Below are positions 32,162-44,389 of a stretch of 64,000 nucleotides of DNA, piece after piece (position 1 is the first letter of the stretch; every line of letters begins with the position of its first letter). Position numbers and translations under genes: made by a program. Source of the stretch: Raphanus sativus (lineage: Eukaryota; Streptophyta; Magnoliopsida; Brassicales; Brassicaceae); contig NC_079516.1 in NCBI RefSeq assembly GCF_000801105.2, positions 45,488,908-45,552,907 of the forward strand. The letters run 5' to 3'. Below the pieces are notes generated by a model. The model was not told the origin of the DNA and searched no databases. It saw only the letters and a list, made by a program, of their open reading frames with translations.

Positions 32162-35100
32162 TCAATAAGTCAAGCTTTTAGAGCTTGTGCTGATGATAAA
32201 TGACTTAAGCCTACAAGCTTCATTCTCCATATTCACATTCCCTCGTTTAGTTATCATCTCCATGTTCTTGTACAAACTCTGTTTCACTAGATTCTTCATC
32301 ATCTTCTTACCTTCTTCCCCCGACCTCGGGCTCATCGGAGATCCCATCCCCGAACTCACACGACTCGTTTGTGGACCTGAATGAGGACCCATTCGTACAT
32401 TTCTCTCGTCCTTGAACCACTGCAAAAGTTTCACTGCCCTCTTCTGAACCAGAGGGCTTCCAAGTAAGGTCACTTCAAGAAGAACCGGTACAATCCCTGC
32501 CTTAGCCATTTTCTCGCGCTGGCTCCAACTCTGATGAGCTAATACCATTAAGATATAAGCCGAGTATTCTTGGCATTTCGGTTTATCTTCCCATGTTAGA
32601 ATCTCTATCAAACTTTTGGGCACAGTCAAGCATTCCTCCATTGCCTTTTTACCCATTTGAGTCACAACCAATTGCCCTAGACTTGCTAACGCCTTCTCGG
32701 CCAAGTCTTTTACCAACATTAGGCTTATTAGTGTCTGCACTGCCCCGTTTTTGACCAACGGTGCTATGTTTTCCAACACGATGCAGAGGTTGTTTATGGT
32801 GGCTAGACATATCTCTTTGCACTTCACGTCTGTTGAATCTGAGTTCATCGTGTCCATCAAGAACGATAGAATTAGTGATGAAGCTACCGGTAATTGTGTG
32901 TTTGTAAGAGACGACAATGATAGGAGAAGCTCCGCGAAGCCGTGTCTTGCTGACTGGTCGAGAACTTCGACATTTTTGGGTAGCTTTGAGCATATTCCGG
33001 TGTTTGCCATCAGCGCCTTGTTCCTGAAGTAAGAGAAAAAAAAGACATTTTTGTGAATTTTAAACGATATATTTCACACACATATTCTGATTCTTCCCTT
33101 TAAATTGTTAAGTAATCTAAACACAATTTATACTTTTAAATTGATTCATATAATTGAGTATCAGTTTCAAAAGAAGTATTACAATCACTTATGAAGCAAA
33201 AGAAGAGCCAGAGAATATGCTGATTTTTGTGCTTTTGACTCTTTTATAGGAACCATGCATTTGATATTTGCAGATAATTATATAAACTTATACGTATGGC
33301 ATCCTGTTGTATTTCATTACACTAGTTAGTTTAGTTAGACACGTATGTATATTAGCCAGAAGTCAGTGGAATATCTAACGTGAGTTCGACTTTTCTAAGA
33401 TCTGATTGGTCAGAAATATTAATGGCTATTTGGAGATGTTCTAATGGCTGTCAACTAACGTGATTTGTTTAGACCAAAAAAAACTAACGTGATTTGTGTC
33501 TCGACGACTCTTCCGAGTTCCGACGCACTCGGAATTAATAATATTCTTAATTTTCTTTTAATATTGTGTTAAATTAACCTTCATTATTGGACTAGTAATG
33601 TCACATTTATTAAATGTTTGTTTGTTAATAAGATACAAATTGGAATACTGACCAGTATCCATAGTGGACTTTAGTGGATAGCCAACGATGCTTTCCAAAC
33701 TCATCTATGTCTACGTTCTTTGTATTTCCATAAGTTTCATGTGTATGTATATTATATATACTAATATAAACACGAAAATCAGTTGCAAATAATTATCAAC
33801 AAAAAGTCGTTTTTAGAATTAGACATGGTTTATATTATGCACAAGCGTAATTCAAATTAAGTTTTACATATCTATAAGTATGTGGTGATAATGTGACCTT
33901 TATGGAACACTTAATGCTAAATCATAGAGAAAGAAAAGCACGTGAGGGAAACGTCGTGCATACTTTAAGAGCCAAATAAAACGCCATGTGAGGGATCATT
34001 ACTATTTTTGTTATGATCATAATTATTTATAGCATAAATTTTAAAATTCGAAAGTTTAACAAAGATTAATATTGGTTGACAAAATGAAGACGACATTATA
34101 GCGAACAAAGAAAATTAGGCGGAACAGCACCTTCAGTCAAAAGAATTAATTTCGGTAAAAACTCACTCTTTTAGTCTTAGATGATTTTGTCAACCCATTA
34201 CATATGTACTCGAAATTAGAATTTTCCATATCAAAGATGAACAAAAGAGACAAAATGCTATATGTTTTGACTGAAGTTGTAAGTTGTAACTAGGCATGGC
34301 AAATTATCCGGAATCGAAAATCGAACGTACCAATCAATCTTAAACCGAAATAGATACCACCAAAATTTAAATGAGTTCTACCTTGGAATATTTTAGGAAA
34401 CCGCACAAAACCACACTACGGAACCGAAAACCCAAATGGTTACTTAAATATCCAATAGTTATATTTAATTAAGCCAAATATCCTTTAAAATAAAATATTG
34501 TAATTTTGTTAATTGTATTTTCAAAATTAAGCAATTATTTTAGAACTTAACTATTTTCTTTTATAATAAGGTTTTTGGTTTGATTTCCCGGATAATATAA
34601 ATATTTTTGGATACTTTGGATTGATTGGGTACAACAGTAACTAAAACCGATCTGGATACCGGACGAAAACTAAACTAATTTTCAAAACAAACTTTTTTAG
34701 AAAAAAAAGAATCACTTGAAACTGAATAAATAGAAAACCAAAAACCAAAATGGTCATGAATAGTTGTAACCATTAGAGTCTAGGCACTAACTATAAACAA
34801 CTTCGAAAATTCATATATAGTCAAATACGTAAATCCAGTATTTCAAGTCACTAAAAAGCAACTTGGTTGAAAAAACTTGGTTGAAAAATCAAAGCATAAT
34901 TTTAGTCAAAAAAAAAAAAATCAAAGCATAACGCATAATCTATCTTTATATATGAAGATACAAGAGAATAATTTGATAATTACCAAACACAGAAAAATCC
35001 AAAATATTGATAATATTCTCTCTCTTGAGTTCACCTAAATTAACAATTACTAAAAGCCAAGTATCAACACTGTACAACACACGACAATGGCGATATCAAA

Positions 35101-35627
35101 GATGACATGCATCGACTTATATGAATCTCGACTCATTAATGAAATAGTTTTATTAAAAAACAAAAAAAAAACACTTACGTGTTGGATCCATGAGAAAGCT
35201 GAATAAGAGCCCTAACGGCAGCTATCTGCTGACCAGCGATATCAGACCCGACCATAGAAACAAGAACCTGAAGAACCCCTAGCTCAGCCATGAGTTTCCT
35301 AGTATTCTTGTCTTCTCTAGCAAGTTTCTCAATCTCGATGGCAGCTTTCTCCTTCTCTTCCAAGCTTCCAAAATGAAGCTTCTTCACAGTTTTCTGCAAG
35401 ACAACCTCCTCGTTCTGATCTTCTGGTGGTTTAGATGTTATTTCCGGAGGCGCAACGACGTTCTCTGAATCATGTTGGGCTCTTGATATCTCAGGTGAGC
35501 TTTGATGGTTGCGTTTCCGGGAGGATGTTTTGGATTTCAAAAGCGAACGAATCCTGGTGAAGAAGCGGAGCTTCATGTATTGTAGTTGCCAAACTGAAGA
35601 AGATGATTGTGTTCGAGAGGAAGACAT
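32162..35627 (-). CDS. ARM-repeat protein (At2g27430 type)
   Basis: Two exons, 35627-35179 and 33023-32162, separated by a 2.2-kb intron, join in phase (AACAC/GTAAGT; TTCAG/GAACAAG) to give 436 residues. The N-terminal 70 residues are basic and Ser-rich. From about residue 80 onward helical ARM/HEAT units appear (KAAIEIEKLAREDKNTRKLM, VLVSMVGSDIAGQQIAAVRAL, then further units to about 360). The C-terminus has a Ser/Gly/Pro segment (GMGSPMSPRSGEEG) and an amphipathic tail. There is no U-box, so it is not a PUB ligase. ARM solenoids bind other proteins; its partner is unknown. The intron carries two micro-insertions. Confidence 0.9.
33453..33497 (+). mobile_element. Micro-insertion, 16-bp duplication, in ARM-gene intron
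   Basis: AACTAACGTGATTTGT at 33453-33468 and 33482-33497 flanks TTAGACCAAAAAA. Confidence 0.75.
34884..34931 (+). mobile_element. Micro-insertion, 12- to 16-bp duplication, in ARM-gene intron
   Basis: ATCAAAGCATAA, preceded by an A-run, occurs twice (34884-34899 and 34916-34931) and flanks TTTTAGTCAAAAAAAA. The exact duplication length is ambiguous because of the A-run. Confidence 0.7.
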
Positions 35628-37129
35628 GATAGATAGAAGATGTGATAGAAGATGTGATGTTCTGTTCCTTCTAGTGGACTTTGCTCTGTCTTTTATATAT
35701 GTTGATATTTGTCCAACTTTAGGTATTTATGGGGCCAATATGATATATGCCTAATGCCGGTAGATTTTAGAAAAGTATTATTAAAAAAAGTGATGTAAGT
35801 TTTGCATTACATCATATTAACAGAAAAAATGTCCTGTATTACATAACTAACAATGTCTACTATATAATTCATCTGCCCTACAAATCCGTAAGCTACAACT
35901 AAAAAAAGTTTCTATCACATGCAGAAATAAATTTGATTAGCTGAATAAAGTAAATGCATGATCTAACCACAAATTCTCTTGACGGATGACTCCAAAAGTT
36001 TCTGAAACTATACTTCCCATTTGTTCACTTCATGCATAATTTTCTATATATGATATGATTATTAACAATTTTATTTATAGTCGATCGTGTGTCGACAGAT
36101 GTTTTGGTTGCAAAATGCTAGATCATCGTCTGACTAAACACATCCACCACTTTAAATATTGTAAAGAGCTTTAGTTTTCAACGAAAGATTCGAAGAAAAT
36201 AGACTATAATAATGACCTTTCATCGGCTCTCGTGGTCATTTGAAAAGAGACTAGCTACCAGAGATTCGATCCAGAACAAATGGGTTTAAGAACTAGTAAT
36301 TTTTATCAAAAATATAACATCAATTTGGAACTAATTATGTAAAGAAAGAATATTATGGAGGAGAGGAAGGGGGCAAGCGAGGAGACAGCATAGTGCACAT
36401 GCACATGAACAGTTTTGTCTCTTCTAAATCTCACCCTCAGGTTACAGCAGAGATCAACCTTTTAGCTTCATTGAAAAACTAAAACTAATAATCTCTTTTG
36501 ATTTCTCTTAATCTCATTAATTAACACGTTCATGCGTGTCAGATCCAGCTTAACCTCGTTACGACCAAAGATAGCCACTCTTCTTGTTTAGAAAACCGCA
36601 TTCAATAAACCTTACAACTTAGAAAATAGTCTAAAGTTAGGCGAAAACAAATATCTAGCAACCATAAAGTTCAATTAGATGACCGTAAACTAGTCTACTT
36701 TCAGAACATTTCTCAGTTACCTTATCTGCTTTATCTGAAAAAGTAAGGATTATGGTAATCTCCCCTACTTCAAAAGAATTTCAGTTTTTCATAAGCAGAT
36801 AACTTTTGGTCGAAAGTCAACTTGGGTTGAAGACTAGACTAGCCAATGTTCCTTTTTCAGAAAATTGACTTTTCTTATATGTATTTTAAAACAATCATAG
36901 TGAATAGGACCTAATCTATAATTTCAACAATTTGGTCTACTGAACCACCACGATTAGTTTCTAGTATTCTTTTAATTGCAATTTGTTTTAGAAAAATATT
37001 GAAAGGACGGATTTTTTTTTTGAAACATTTAAAGGACGGTTTAATTCCTCTAATCCAAACACAAGAAAGGCTTTTCACCATTTAACAACTTATTTATGGG
37101 TTATATGTAGCTAACTGTTAACCATGCAT
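35628..37129. other. Promoter side of the ARM gene and intergenic DNA
   Basis: No gene recognised. A micro-insertion lies at 37002-37039. The first 150 bp upstream of the ARM start should contain its core promoter (TATATATG-like sequence near 35694). Confidence 0.5.
37002..37039 (-). mobile_element. Micro-insertion, 9-bp duplication
   Basis: AAAGGACGG at 37002-37010 and 37031-37039 flanks 20 bases that read AAATGTTTCAAAAAAAAAAT on the minus strand. Confidence 0.65.
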
Positions 37130-37470
37130 GGCGCTTGTAGGATTGAAGCTTTCAACAAGATGACTTACCGTAACCCTTCGCGCCAAACATGGATAAGGTC
37201 AGTATTACTGCACCACTTCATATTTGCATTACAACCCTTCAAAGATTTTCCTTTGCAACATACTGAAATCCATATTTTTCTTATTCATCAAACCAGCGCT
37301 GTTTTGGTTTTACTGTAGATAGTAAATCCTCTAGCATCGTTGATGGATGCGGTCCAAGTGCTGAAGTTGCTAAAGAGCCTCACAGAGAAAACGCTCAGAG
37401 AGAAGAAAGTGGCGTCTTCTCACGTCGATCTTTGTGATAACAGTGAAGCTGAAGATGGTGGAGTATTCTA
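37130..37470 (+). pseudogene. RopGAP (Rac GTPase-activating protein) relic
   Basis: Two short exon-like pieces survive. The first, near 37140-37180, reads EAFNKMTYRN, like the Q/E-x-NKMTxRN segment of plant RopGAPs. After an intron-like stretch ending TTTTACTGTAG, the second (about 37318-37460) reads NPLASLMDAVQVLKLLKSL and TEKTLREKKVASSHVD, matching the end of the RhoGAP domain. The Arg-finger region and the CRIB motif are absent, so this is a remnant. I recall a RopGAP pseudogene (At2g27440) at the corresponding Arabidopsis place, which would make the relic older than the species split. Confidence 0.7.
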
Positions 37471-38534
37471 TAAGATCTTTCAAAACATAACTATTATAGC
37501 CTCAAGCATTACAATATATGGCCTTAAAGTCCAGCTATTTTTCTACATTTACCAGATGAAAATCGTTTAATATATACTTAGAATTTTAAAAATATTTACT
37601 AATCTTTTTTAATTAATGCGCATCTTTGTTTGTATATGTTATGTCTTTATTTCTTGTATTTTTCTTTTTTCTTTTATTGTTATCATTTAATTTAATTCAA
37701 ATTTTTGTATTATTTTCGTATCCCTGTAAAATTCAAAAATCGTATAACTTAATATTTTTTACATCATTGACAATTTTTTTTTACAAATAAAAAAATATAT
37801 CAAATTTATTATTAACACATTTATGTACCTGCTCGGATTCGAATCTATACATACTTTAAATTTCGGATTAGAGATTTAAGTTTCATTCAGACATTTATTA
37901 AATTTGGATTTGGATTTACTTCCGTCATTACAGATCCATCCATTTAGTTTATGTAAAAAAAATTACAAATATTTTATACCCTTAAATTATGAAAACCATA
38001 CTATACAATATATATATATATATAAGACTAAATACATAAAATAACGTGAAAATTTGTTCGATTTGGATATTTGGTGAAATTCGAAGGTATTTCAGATATC
38101 TAAGGTGTTGCTTACTTTTTGATATTTTAGATAGTTACTTGTAGATATTATTTGATAATTTTGGGTATTTAGATATTTGGAATATTTTATAAACATCAGA
38201 TCTAAAATAATTAACATATTTAAATATATAATTTTGTTTCGTATATTAGAAATATTTGGTTTGAGTCGGTTCACTTTAGAAATTAAAATTTTGGATCAGT
38301 TCTGGTTATAATCGCGGTAAGAACAAAATCACACATAAACCGCTTTTCTTTTGGATTGTGTGTGACGACGACCGGTTAAACTCCACCCCCACCACACTCA
38401 CTTTGTACAAATAAGCTGACGTCATAACTCAAAAGGCTAACGTGCGCCGTCCGTTAGACGAATTGGCTCACAGTCTCCTCACCGTGCTCATCCATTTTCC
38501 CTCTGTCCACCGAACTCCGATCCGAAGATAAAAC
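37471..38534. other. AT-rich intergenic DNA and Sec23/24-type promoter
   Basis: 37830-38290 contains repeat-like sequence (ATTTGGAT, TTCGGAT motifs) similar in style to the interior of the Helitron at 61.6-62.2 kb. 38340-38534 is the GC-richer promoter and leader of the downstream gene. Confidence 0.45.
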
Positions 38535-41500
38535 ATGGCCGTCCGAGCCACGGTGTCACGTTTCCCGATCGATTCAGACGCTCTAGAGGCGTCGGGACTT
38601 CCCTGGGGAGTAACGGTGACGCCGTTCGCGGCTAAAGACGAGAACGGAATCGCGCCGGCGCGCGGATCCAACGGCCACCTTCTTCCTCGCTGCGAGAACT
38701 GCTACGCTTACTTCAACACTTACTGCGAGCTGGATCAGTGGGCCTGGAACTGCTCGCTCTGCGGCACTCTCAACGGACTCCCTTCCGATGCGATCGCTCG
38801 TTACTCTAACCCTCACTCTATCCCCGAAATGAGCTCCTCCTTCATTGATCTCGAGTTGCCTTGTTCGTTTTTTTTCTGCATCGCTCGAGATCCTTTTTGT
38901 GTTTGATTTTTCTCTTGTTTTTTTGATAGATTGATTTTTGTTGTGTGTTTTCTAGTGGATGTATCGGAGGAGGAAATGACGCTAGCTAGGCCTGTCTATG
39001 TTGCGGCGATTGATCTCTCGTGTAAGGCTTCTCACTTCTCGTCGTGGAATGTGTAGATTGTGATTGAATTGCGTCGTGGAATGCTGATATGTGTATTAGT
39101 GCCATCTTGTGATTCAGATTATACACTTTTGTTTTACTCATTATTTGCTTATTTAACCTGCAGCTTCTGAGGAATTTTTGGAGCTTACGAAAAGTGCACT
39201 GCTAGCTGCTCTGGAAGGTCTCATTTTATTCAATATTTTTAAAACAGGGGTTGAACTGTTTCTTCTGTGTGATCGTCTTCGTAGGGTGAACTTTTTTTCC
39301 CCTCTCCTTGCAGCTCTAAGTCCAGGGTCTCTTTTTGGTCTTGCTACATTCAGCCACAAAATAGGACTTTACGATGTTCAAGGACCTGTACCAGTTGTGA
39401 AGAATGTATTTATCCCACCTGATGCGGAGAGCAAATTACCACTAGAACTTGAGGATGCCATGCCTTTGTTACAGTTTTTGGCTCCGGTACTGTGATTTTA
39501 AAAACATCTCCTTTCCTTGTTTCCTACTCACTTTGTCATTCAGGGTGATTTGTTGGACTACGTTGCTAGCGATTATCTGTACAGAGACTGATTTACCTTG
39601 TACACTTACCTGCAGGTGGAAACTTGCAAGGATCGTATTGCTGCTGCTCTTGAGACACTCAGACCGATTACTTCTTGGGAGAGGTCGTCTGGAGCAGCTC
39701 AAGGGATGGATGGTGTGTTGATGGGTGGTAGAGGCTTCGGTACAGCAATGGAAGCTCTCTTCAACTATCTAGGATCTGAATTTGGGAATACATTTGCATT
39801 AGGTATGTACAAAATATATGCATGGCCATACTCTATATGTTTGAACGCAGTTTAGTTTTTTTTTTCCTTTCTCCTCATCAGGTTTGTTTCGCGGTAGGTA
39901 GTGTTTTATTGAGTTTATATAAGTGCAGCTAGGGTGTTTGCTTTCCTATCCGGTCCTCCTGATTATGGACGTGGACAACTGGATACAAGTAGGTATGGTG
40001 AACAATACGCAAGTAAAAGAGTTGATGCTGATCGTGCTCTGCTTCCGGAGCAAACACCGTTCTATAAAGACTTAGTAAGTCGTACTTCAATACTCTAAAA
40101 AATATAGATATTTTGAGCTTAGAACTGACGGCTCTTTTATAGGCCACCATTGCTGTCCAATCAGGTGTATGCGTAGACGTGTTTGCAGTTACAAATGAGT
40201 ACACAGATTTAGCATCCCTGAAGTTCCTTAGCATCGAAAGTGGAGGATCGCTGTTTTTGTATTCAAGCACCGATGACTCAACTCTTCCCCAAGACATGTT
40301 AGCCTTATATTTTTCTCACTTTAATAGAAATTAGTATTGTCGTATTATTGAAACAACACTGCCTGATGTTCTTTTGCAGGTTTCGGATGCTTAACCGGCC
40401 GTATGCTTTCAACTGCGTATTGAGAATGAGGACATCAAATGAATTTAAACCTCTCCACTCTGTACGTGGTTTTAGTAAAAATGAAAGTTCAAATGATACT
40501 ATTATTTCGTTTTTCGCTTCAGCTAACAGTATAGCCTTACTTGCAGTTTGGTCACTTCTTTCCCGATCCACAGTACGAGAACCTTCAACATATCATATGC
40601 TGTGACTCATATGCAACATATGCTTATGACTTTGATTTTGCTGATAATTCTGGATTTTCCAGGTAAACTTGACAATAATGCTTTCATGCATTCTAAGGTT
40701 TTGTAAAGCTGCTGGTCATTACTTTTATTTTGACTATCGATATATATAGACAGTCTTTATCATCCTTTTCCAGACCTGCAGTAAAAGATTATAGTTCTTA
40801 TTACTAAATTGCTGAATCAAAGAAGAAAAATAAAAGTTAGATGCACTTATAAATTGTTCAATACCTTTTCCAGGCATTCTGGATACCCACCCGTGGTCCA
40901 AATTGCATTCCAGTACACAGTTGTCGTACCTCCCGAGGGACTGTCAAGCTCTGAATTGCCATCTTCAAGTAGGTACGATTAAATCCATATGTTCAAACTA
41001 TTGATCAATCAGTGTACGCGAGTGGCAACTTTTAAGCTTATATATTAAATTTGTGAACATTAGGAACATTCATAGCGTCTTGTATTCTTGAAATGAATCT
41101 CATACCTTGTACATGGTCCATCCTAAATCCTAGAGTTGATAGCAAATTCTCCTATTGTGTTATATCCTGTTGATGACCTAATTTGTAGTGTTCCGTTCAA
41201 ATTCTGATCTTAATCATGTTCCGCAGAGGCAAACACACACTTCAGAGACGACTAAGAATCAGAACCATGCAGTTTTCAGCTGCCCAGAACATCAACGAAA
41301 TTTACGACAGTGTGGATCATGAAGTTGTTCTCGCATTGCTCGTTCACAAGGTAACAACGTCATTTCATGTTGTCATTTCCTGCTGATTATTTATCGTAGC
41401 TATTTGTTTGTGCAGGTAATTTTAGTCTCTCTAGAGGATGGAGTCCGAGAAGGGAGGGCGTTGATTCATGATTGGCTCGTAATCCTAACGGCGCAATACA

Positions 41501-42279
41501 ACGATGCCTTTAATCTCGTCCAGTACAAAAACGGAAACAAGTCAATGAGTTCTCAGATTGATATCACGTTTTCACAATGTCCCCAACTTGAGCCTTTGCC
41601 TCGCTTGGTCTTTGCCTTACTCCGTAACCCTCTCCTCCGGTTCCATGAAGAAGGTGTCCATCCTGATTACAGGATCTACTTGCAATGCCTTTTCAGGTAA
41701 CCTCCACTATCAACTATAAATATCAAAACCCAATGTTACAAATGTCAGTTTATGCTCTTTTTTTTTTATTTGCAGTGTGTTGGAGCCGAGTTCTCTTCAT
41801 TGTGGGATATACCCATCGTTAATGTCATACTCAACACCGGATAAACTGGCGTATCCGCGCCATTCATTGAGCCGTGCAGCATTGATGACAAGTGGTAGTC
41901 CGATATTTTTCTTAGATGCGTACACCACTTTGATAGTCTTCTACTCATCAACAGCTGACCCGTCACTTCCTTTCCCTCCACCACAAGACTGTAAGTTCGC
42001 TAATCTAATTCATATCACTTTTTAAAAAAGTTTAGTAGCTTACTAGCTTTGAAACTTGTTACTACAGGTTTATTGAGGAAGACCATTAATGAGGTGAAGC
42101 AAGGAAGGAACATCACACCGAAACTGATGTTTATCCGAGGAGGACAAGACGATGCTACTGCCTTTGAGAACTATCTTATAGAAGAACAAGACGTGGACGG
42201 TAGCGGTTTTGCTAGTGCCATGGGGTTTGTGGCTTTCCTTGACGATATTTCGCAGAGTGTGGCTGAATACATGAAGTAA
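38535..42279 (+). CDS. Sec23/Sec24-type transport protein (At2g27460 type)
   Basis: Fourteen exons: 38535-38862, 38956-39021, 39164-39217, 39314-39486, 39616-39802, 39929-40074, 40143-40297, 40380-40461, 40547-40662, 40874-40972, 41227-41350, 41416-41696, 41776-41990 and 42068-42279. All phases agree and give 745 residues. A Sec23/24 zinc finger has Cys53, Cys56, Cys73 and Cys76. A trunk-like vWA domain follows (VYVAAIDLS, then SLFGLATFSHKIGLYDVQG), then beta-sandwich, helical and gelsolin-like regions (PPPQDC and PKLMFIRGG near the end). COPII Sec23 activates Sar1 and Sec24 selects cargo on ER membranes; this divergent member is shorter than Sec24, and its exact role is not settled by sequence. 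Exon 1 uses the weak donor CCTT/GTTCGT, required to keep LPLDVSEEEM in frame. Confidence 0.92.
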
Positions 42280-42602
42280 AATCAACAAATGTACATACAT
42301 CAAAAGGCAATTTCAAACGTGTCAAATGTTTCCCAGCTACAAGAGTTTTTACTCTCTTTTATTTTTTTTGTAACATTTGCGTAGACTACAAAACTTCATT
42401 TTTGCTACCTTTCACTTAAATATCTGGTAAAACTAGAGTGAAAGAGCAAATATTATACGAGTCTACGACATGGACATGCCAACAACAACAGTGCTACTCA
42501 AGCTTAACAAGCGAATCGATTGTTAGCATTATAACGAGAGAACATTAGCCTGAAAACATCTTCTATGCAGAAAAGAATATAAAAAGGCCTCTCGAATTTA
42601 GT
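42280..42602. other. Convergent 3' regions
   Basis: The 323 bp between two convergent genes holds their 3' UTRs only; transcripts may overlap. Confidence 0.6.
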
Positions 42603-43575
42603 TCACTCATCCTCCTCTTCGCCAGTACCTTCGTTCTCATCATCTTCACCACTCCCACTCCCACTCCCACTCCCAGCTTCTTCCATGCTATTGTCCTCAT
42701 TCCCATTCTCTTCCATGCTGTTTTCCTCATTCCCGTCAGCATCCTCCTCCTCCTCATCATCATTCCCATTCTCTTCGGTATTATCATCCTCATTCTCCTT
42801 TGTGTTGTCATCCTCAACATTCTTCTCCAAATCTCCCTCATCTCTTTTGCTTTTTGTCACGCCCTTCTGCGTTGATGCTTCTTCTTCATGTTTCCTCTTT
42901 TTCGTCTCTTTGGGCTTCGAGGCTGCTGCTGCTGCTCCACCACCACCACCACCACCACCACCAGCCTTTTTCCCAGCGTTCTTCTTCTTAAAATCTGAGA
43001 ATCAATAATGTCAGCTCGCTTACAAAACAATGGGTACGCTCATACAAACCTGATAGGGATACTGTAATCTTCATCAGAAAAAGACTAACCATCAAGAGAA
43101 GCTTTAAGCGGCTCCAAAAATTCTGAAAATTCCATGTCTTCTAATGCCTTAAACACGTCCTCAGCTTTCATCGTCTGTCTTCTTGAATCTTTACATATAT
43201 CATTTGCACTATCAATTCCACAAAAAAAAAACAATTTTGAGACATTCTAATCAATTCCAAAGATCTCCCCTCTTATGTCAAATCAAAAATACATTAAATT
43301 ATAATAATATGCATAACCAAGCAGTTCAAATGAATTCGAAGGTGAATGTGATTTCGTACTGTAATAAAAAAACACAATTCGGGAAGTTAGGGTTTTGAGG
43401 CGTACGTGGCGGAGAGGTAGTGGATGAAGATCCGGGCACTCTCGGAGAAAGCAAGCAGCGCTTCCTTGTGAATGCTCACGTCATAATCCGGCGAACACTC
43501 CGAAAGCTTCTCTTTCACCACCCGCCGCACGATAGCTAGCGGCAGCTCGTCCACCACCGATTTCTCCGAATCCAT
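42603..43575 (-). CDS. NF-YB11: NF-YB11 / DNA polymerase epsilon subunit 3-like histone-fold protein
   Basis: Three exons, 43575-43406, 43208-43090 and 42994-42603, give 226 residues in phase. The histone fold covers about residues 10-97: LPLAIVRRVVKEKL, then KEALLAFSESARIFIHYLS, then ANDICKDSRRQTMKAEDVFK. The sequence is nearer to the Dpb3/CHRAC17 branch than to classical CCAAT-binding NF-YB. A linker with eight Gly and five Ala precedes a lysine-rich patch, and the last 75 residues are almost entirely Glu, Asp, Asn, Gly and Ser. Such acidic tails are usual for histone-interacting factors. It likely pairs with an NF-YC-type partner in the replication polymerase or a chromatin-accessibility complex; the partner is inferred from family knowledge. 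Confidence 0.9.
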
Positions 43576-44389
43576 CTTTTCTCCCTCTCTCTCTCTCGTT
43601 CGCCGTCTTTCCCGCCCTTAGAGTTGATTATAGCAAATCAGATCCACCCAAATGACATAAGCTGTCGGCCCATTTATATTGAAAGCCCATTTGTAATAGG
43701 CAACTCCTCTTTGGCAAGGTCACTAAATTTAATGGCGTGTGTGGTGATTTGTCTCGGCCCATTTATATTGAAAGCCTATTTGCAGCTGGTTCCAATGTGT
43801 GGTGATTTGTCTCGAATCTGCTTAGTTGCTTGACAATAGAGTTCTCAGATGTTTAATGGTTTTAACTGTCTCATCCTTTTTCGTGTCTCAAGATGAAAGA
43901 AATTGAGATATGTTTTTAAGCCTTTTGTCTTTGTTCAATAATTAGGGCAGTTGTTATTTTGGTTCGTGATAAAAGTGTTTCTTTTGATTCTTATTAGTAT
44001 ATTACGATATGATTGGAAATGATGTTAAGTATCGGCCTAAGATTGGGCAAACTTTGAGGTTTTGTGAAATGAATACTTTGATCTTTTAGATAAGAAGTTA
44101 CATCAAGTCCTCTAACAAATTTCTGACTTGTTTCTATTTGTAATACAGAAATTGGTCGCTATCATCATCTCCCTCCAAGTTGGCATTCAGCCTAACTTCT
44201 AGTATTCGATTTCTATCTTTGTAATTCTTAGTTTATTATATGATGATCTGGCTTTGGAAGGATTTTTCTCGGCTTATTTCTCCAGAAATATAGTTAAAGA
44301 CTCTTGAATAGCAAATATAATAGTTAGAATTATTTTGGGAACACAAATTGAAATTGTTGACATATTGTATTCTCTCAAAACTCAAAGAA
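43576..44389. other. Intergenic with a partial tandem duplication
   Basis: Short NF-YB11 leader, then non-coding DNA with a duplicated segment (43664-43814). No gene recognised. Confidence 0.5.
43664..43814. repeat. Interrupted direct duplication
   Basis: TCGGCCCATTTATATTGAAA recurs at about 43665 and 43754, and TGTGTGGTGATTTGTCTCG at about 43738 and 43796. The two units differ in spacing, so the second has lost about 30 bp. Confidence 0.7.

Larger units (their letters stand above)
33024..35178 (-). other. Large intron of the ARM-repeat gene
   Basis: 2,155 bp with GT-AG ends. It includes a region (34290-34750) rich in AACCGAAAA-type sequence typical of dispersed Brassicaceae repeats, without clear ends, and two micro-insertions. 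Confidence 0.8.

Noticed and set aside
34290..34750. Transposable element in the ARM-gene intron
   Set aside because: Composition is repeat-like but no terminal structure or target duplication is visible.
42685..43008. Ser/Phe-rich plus-strand frame
   Set aside because: Antisense of the acidic tail of NF-YB11.
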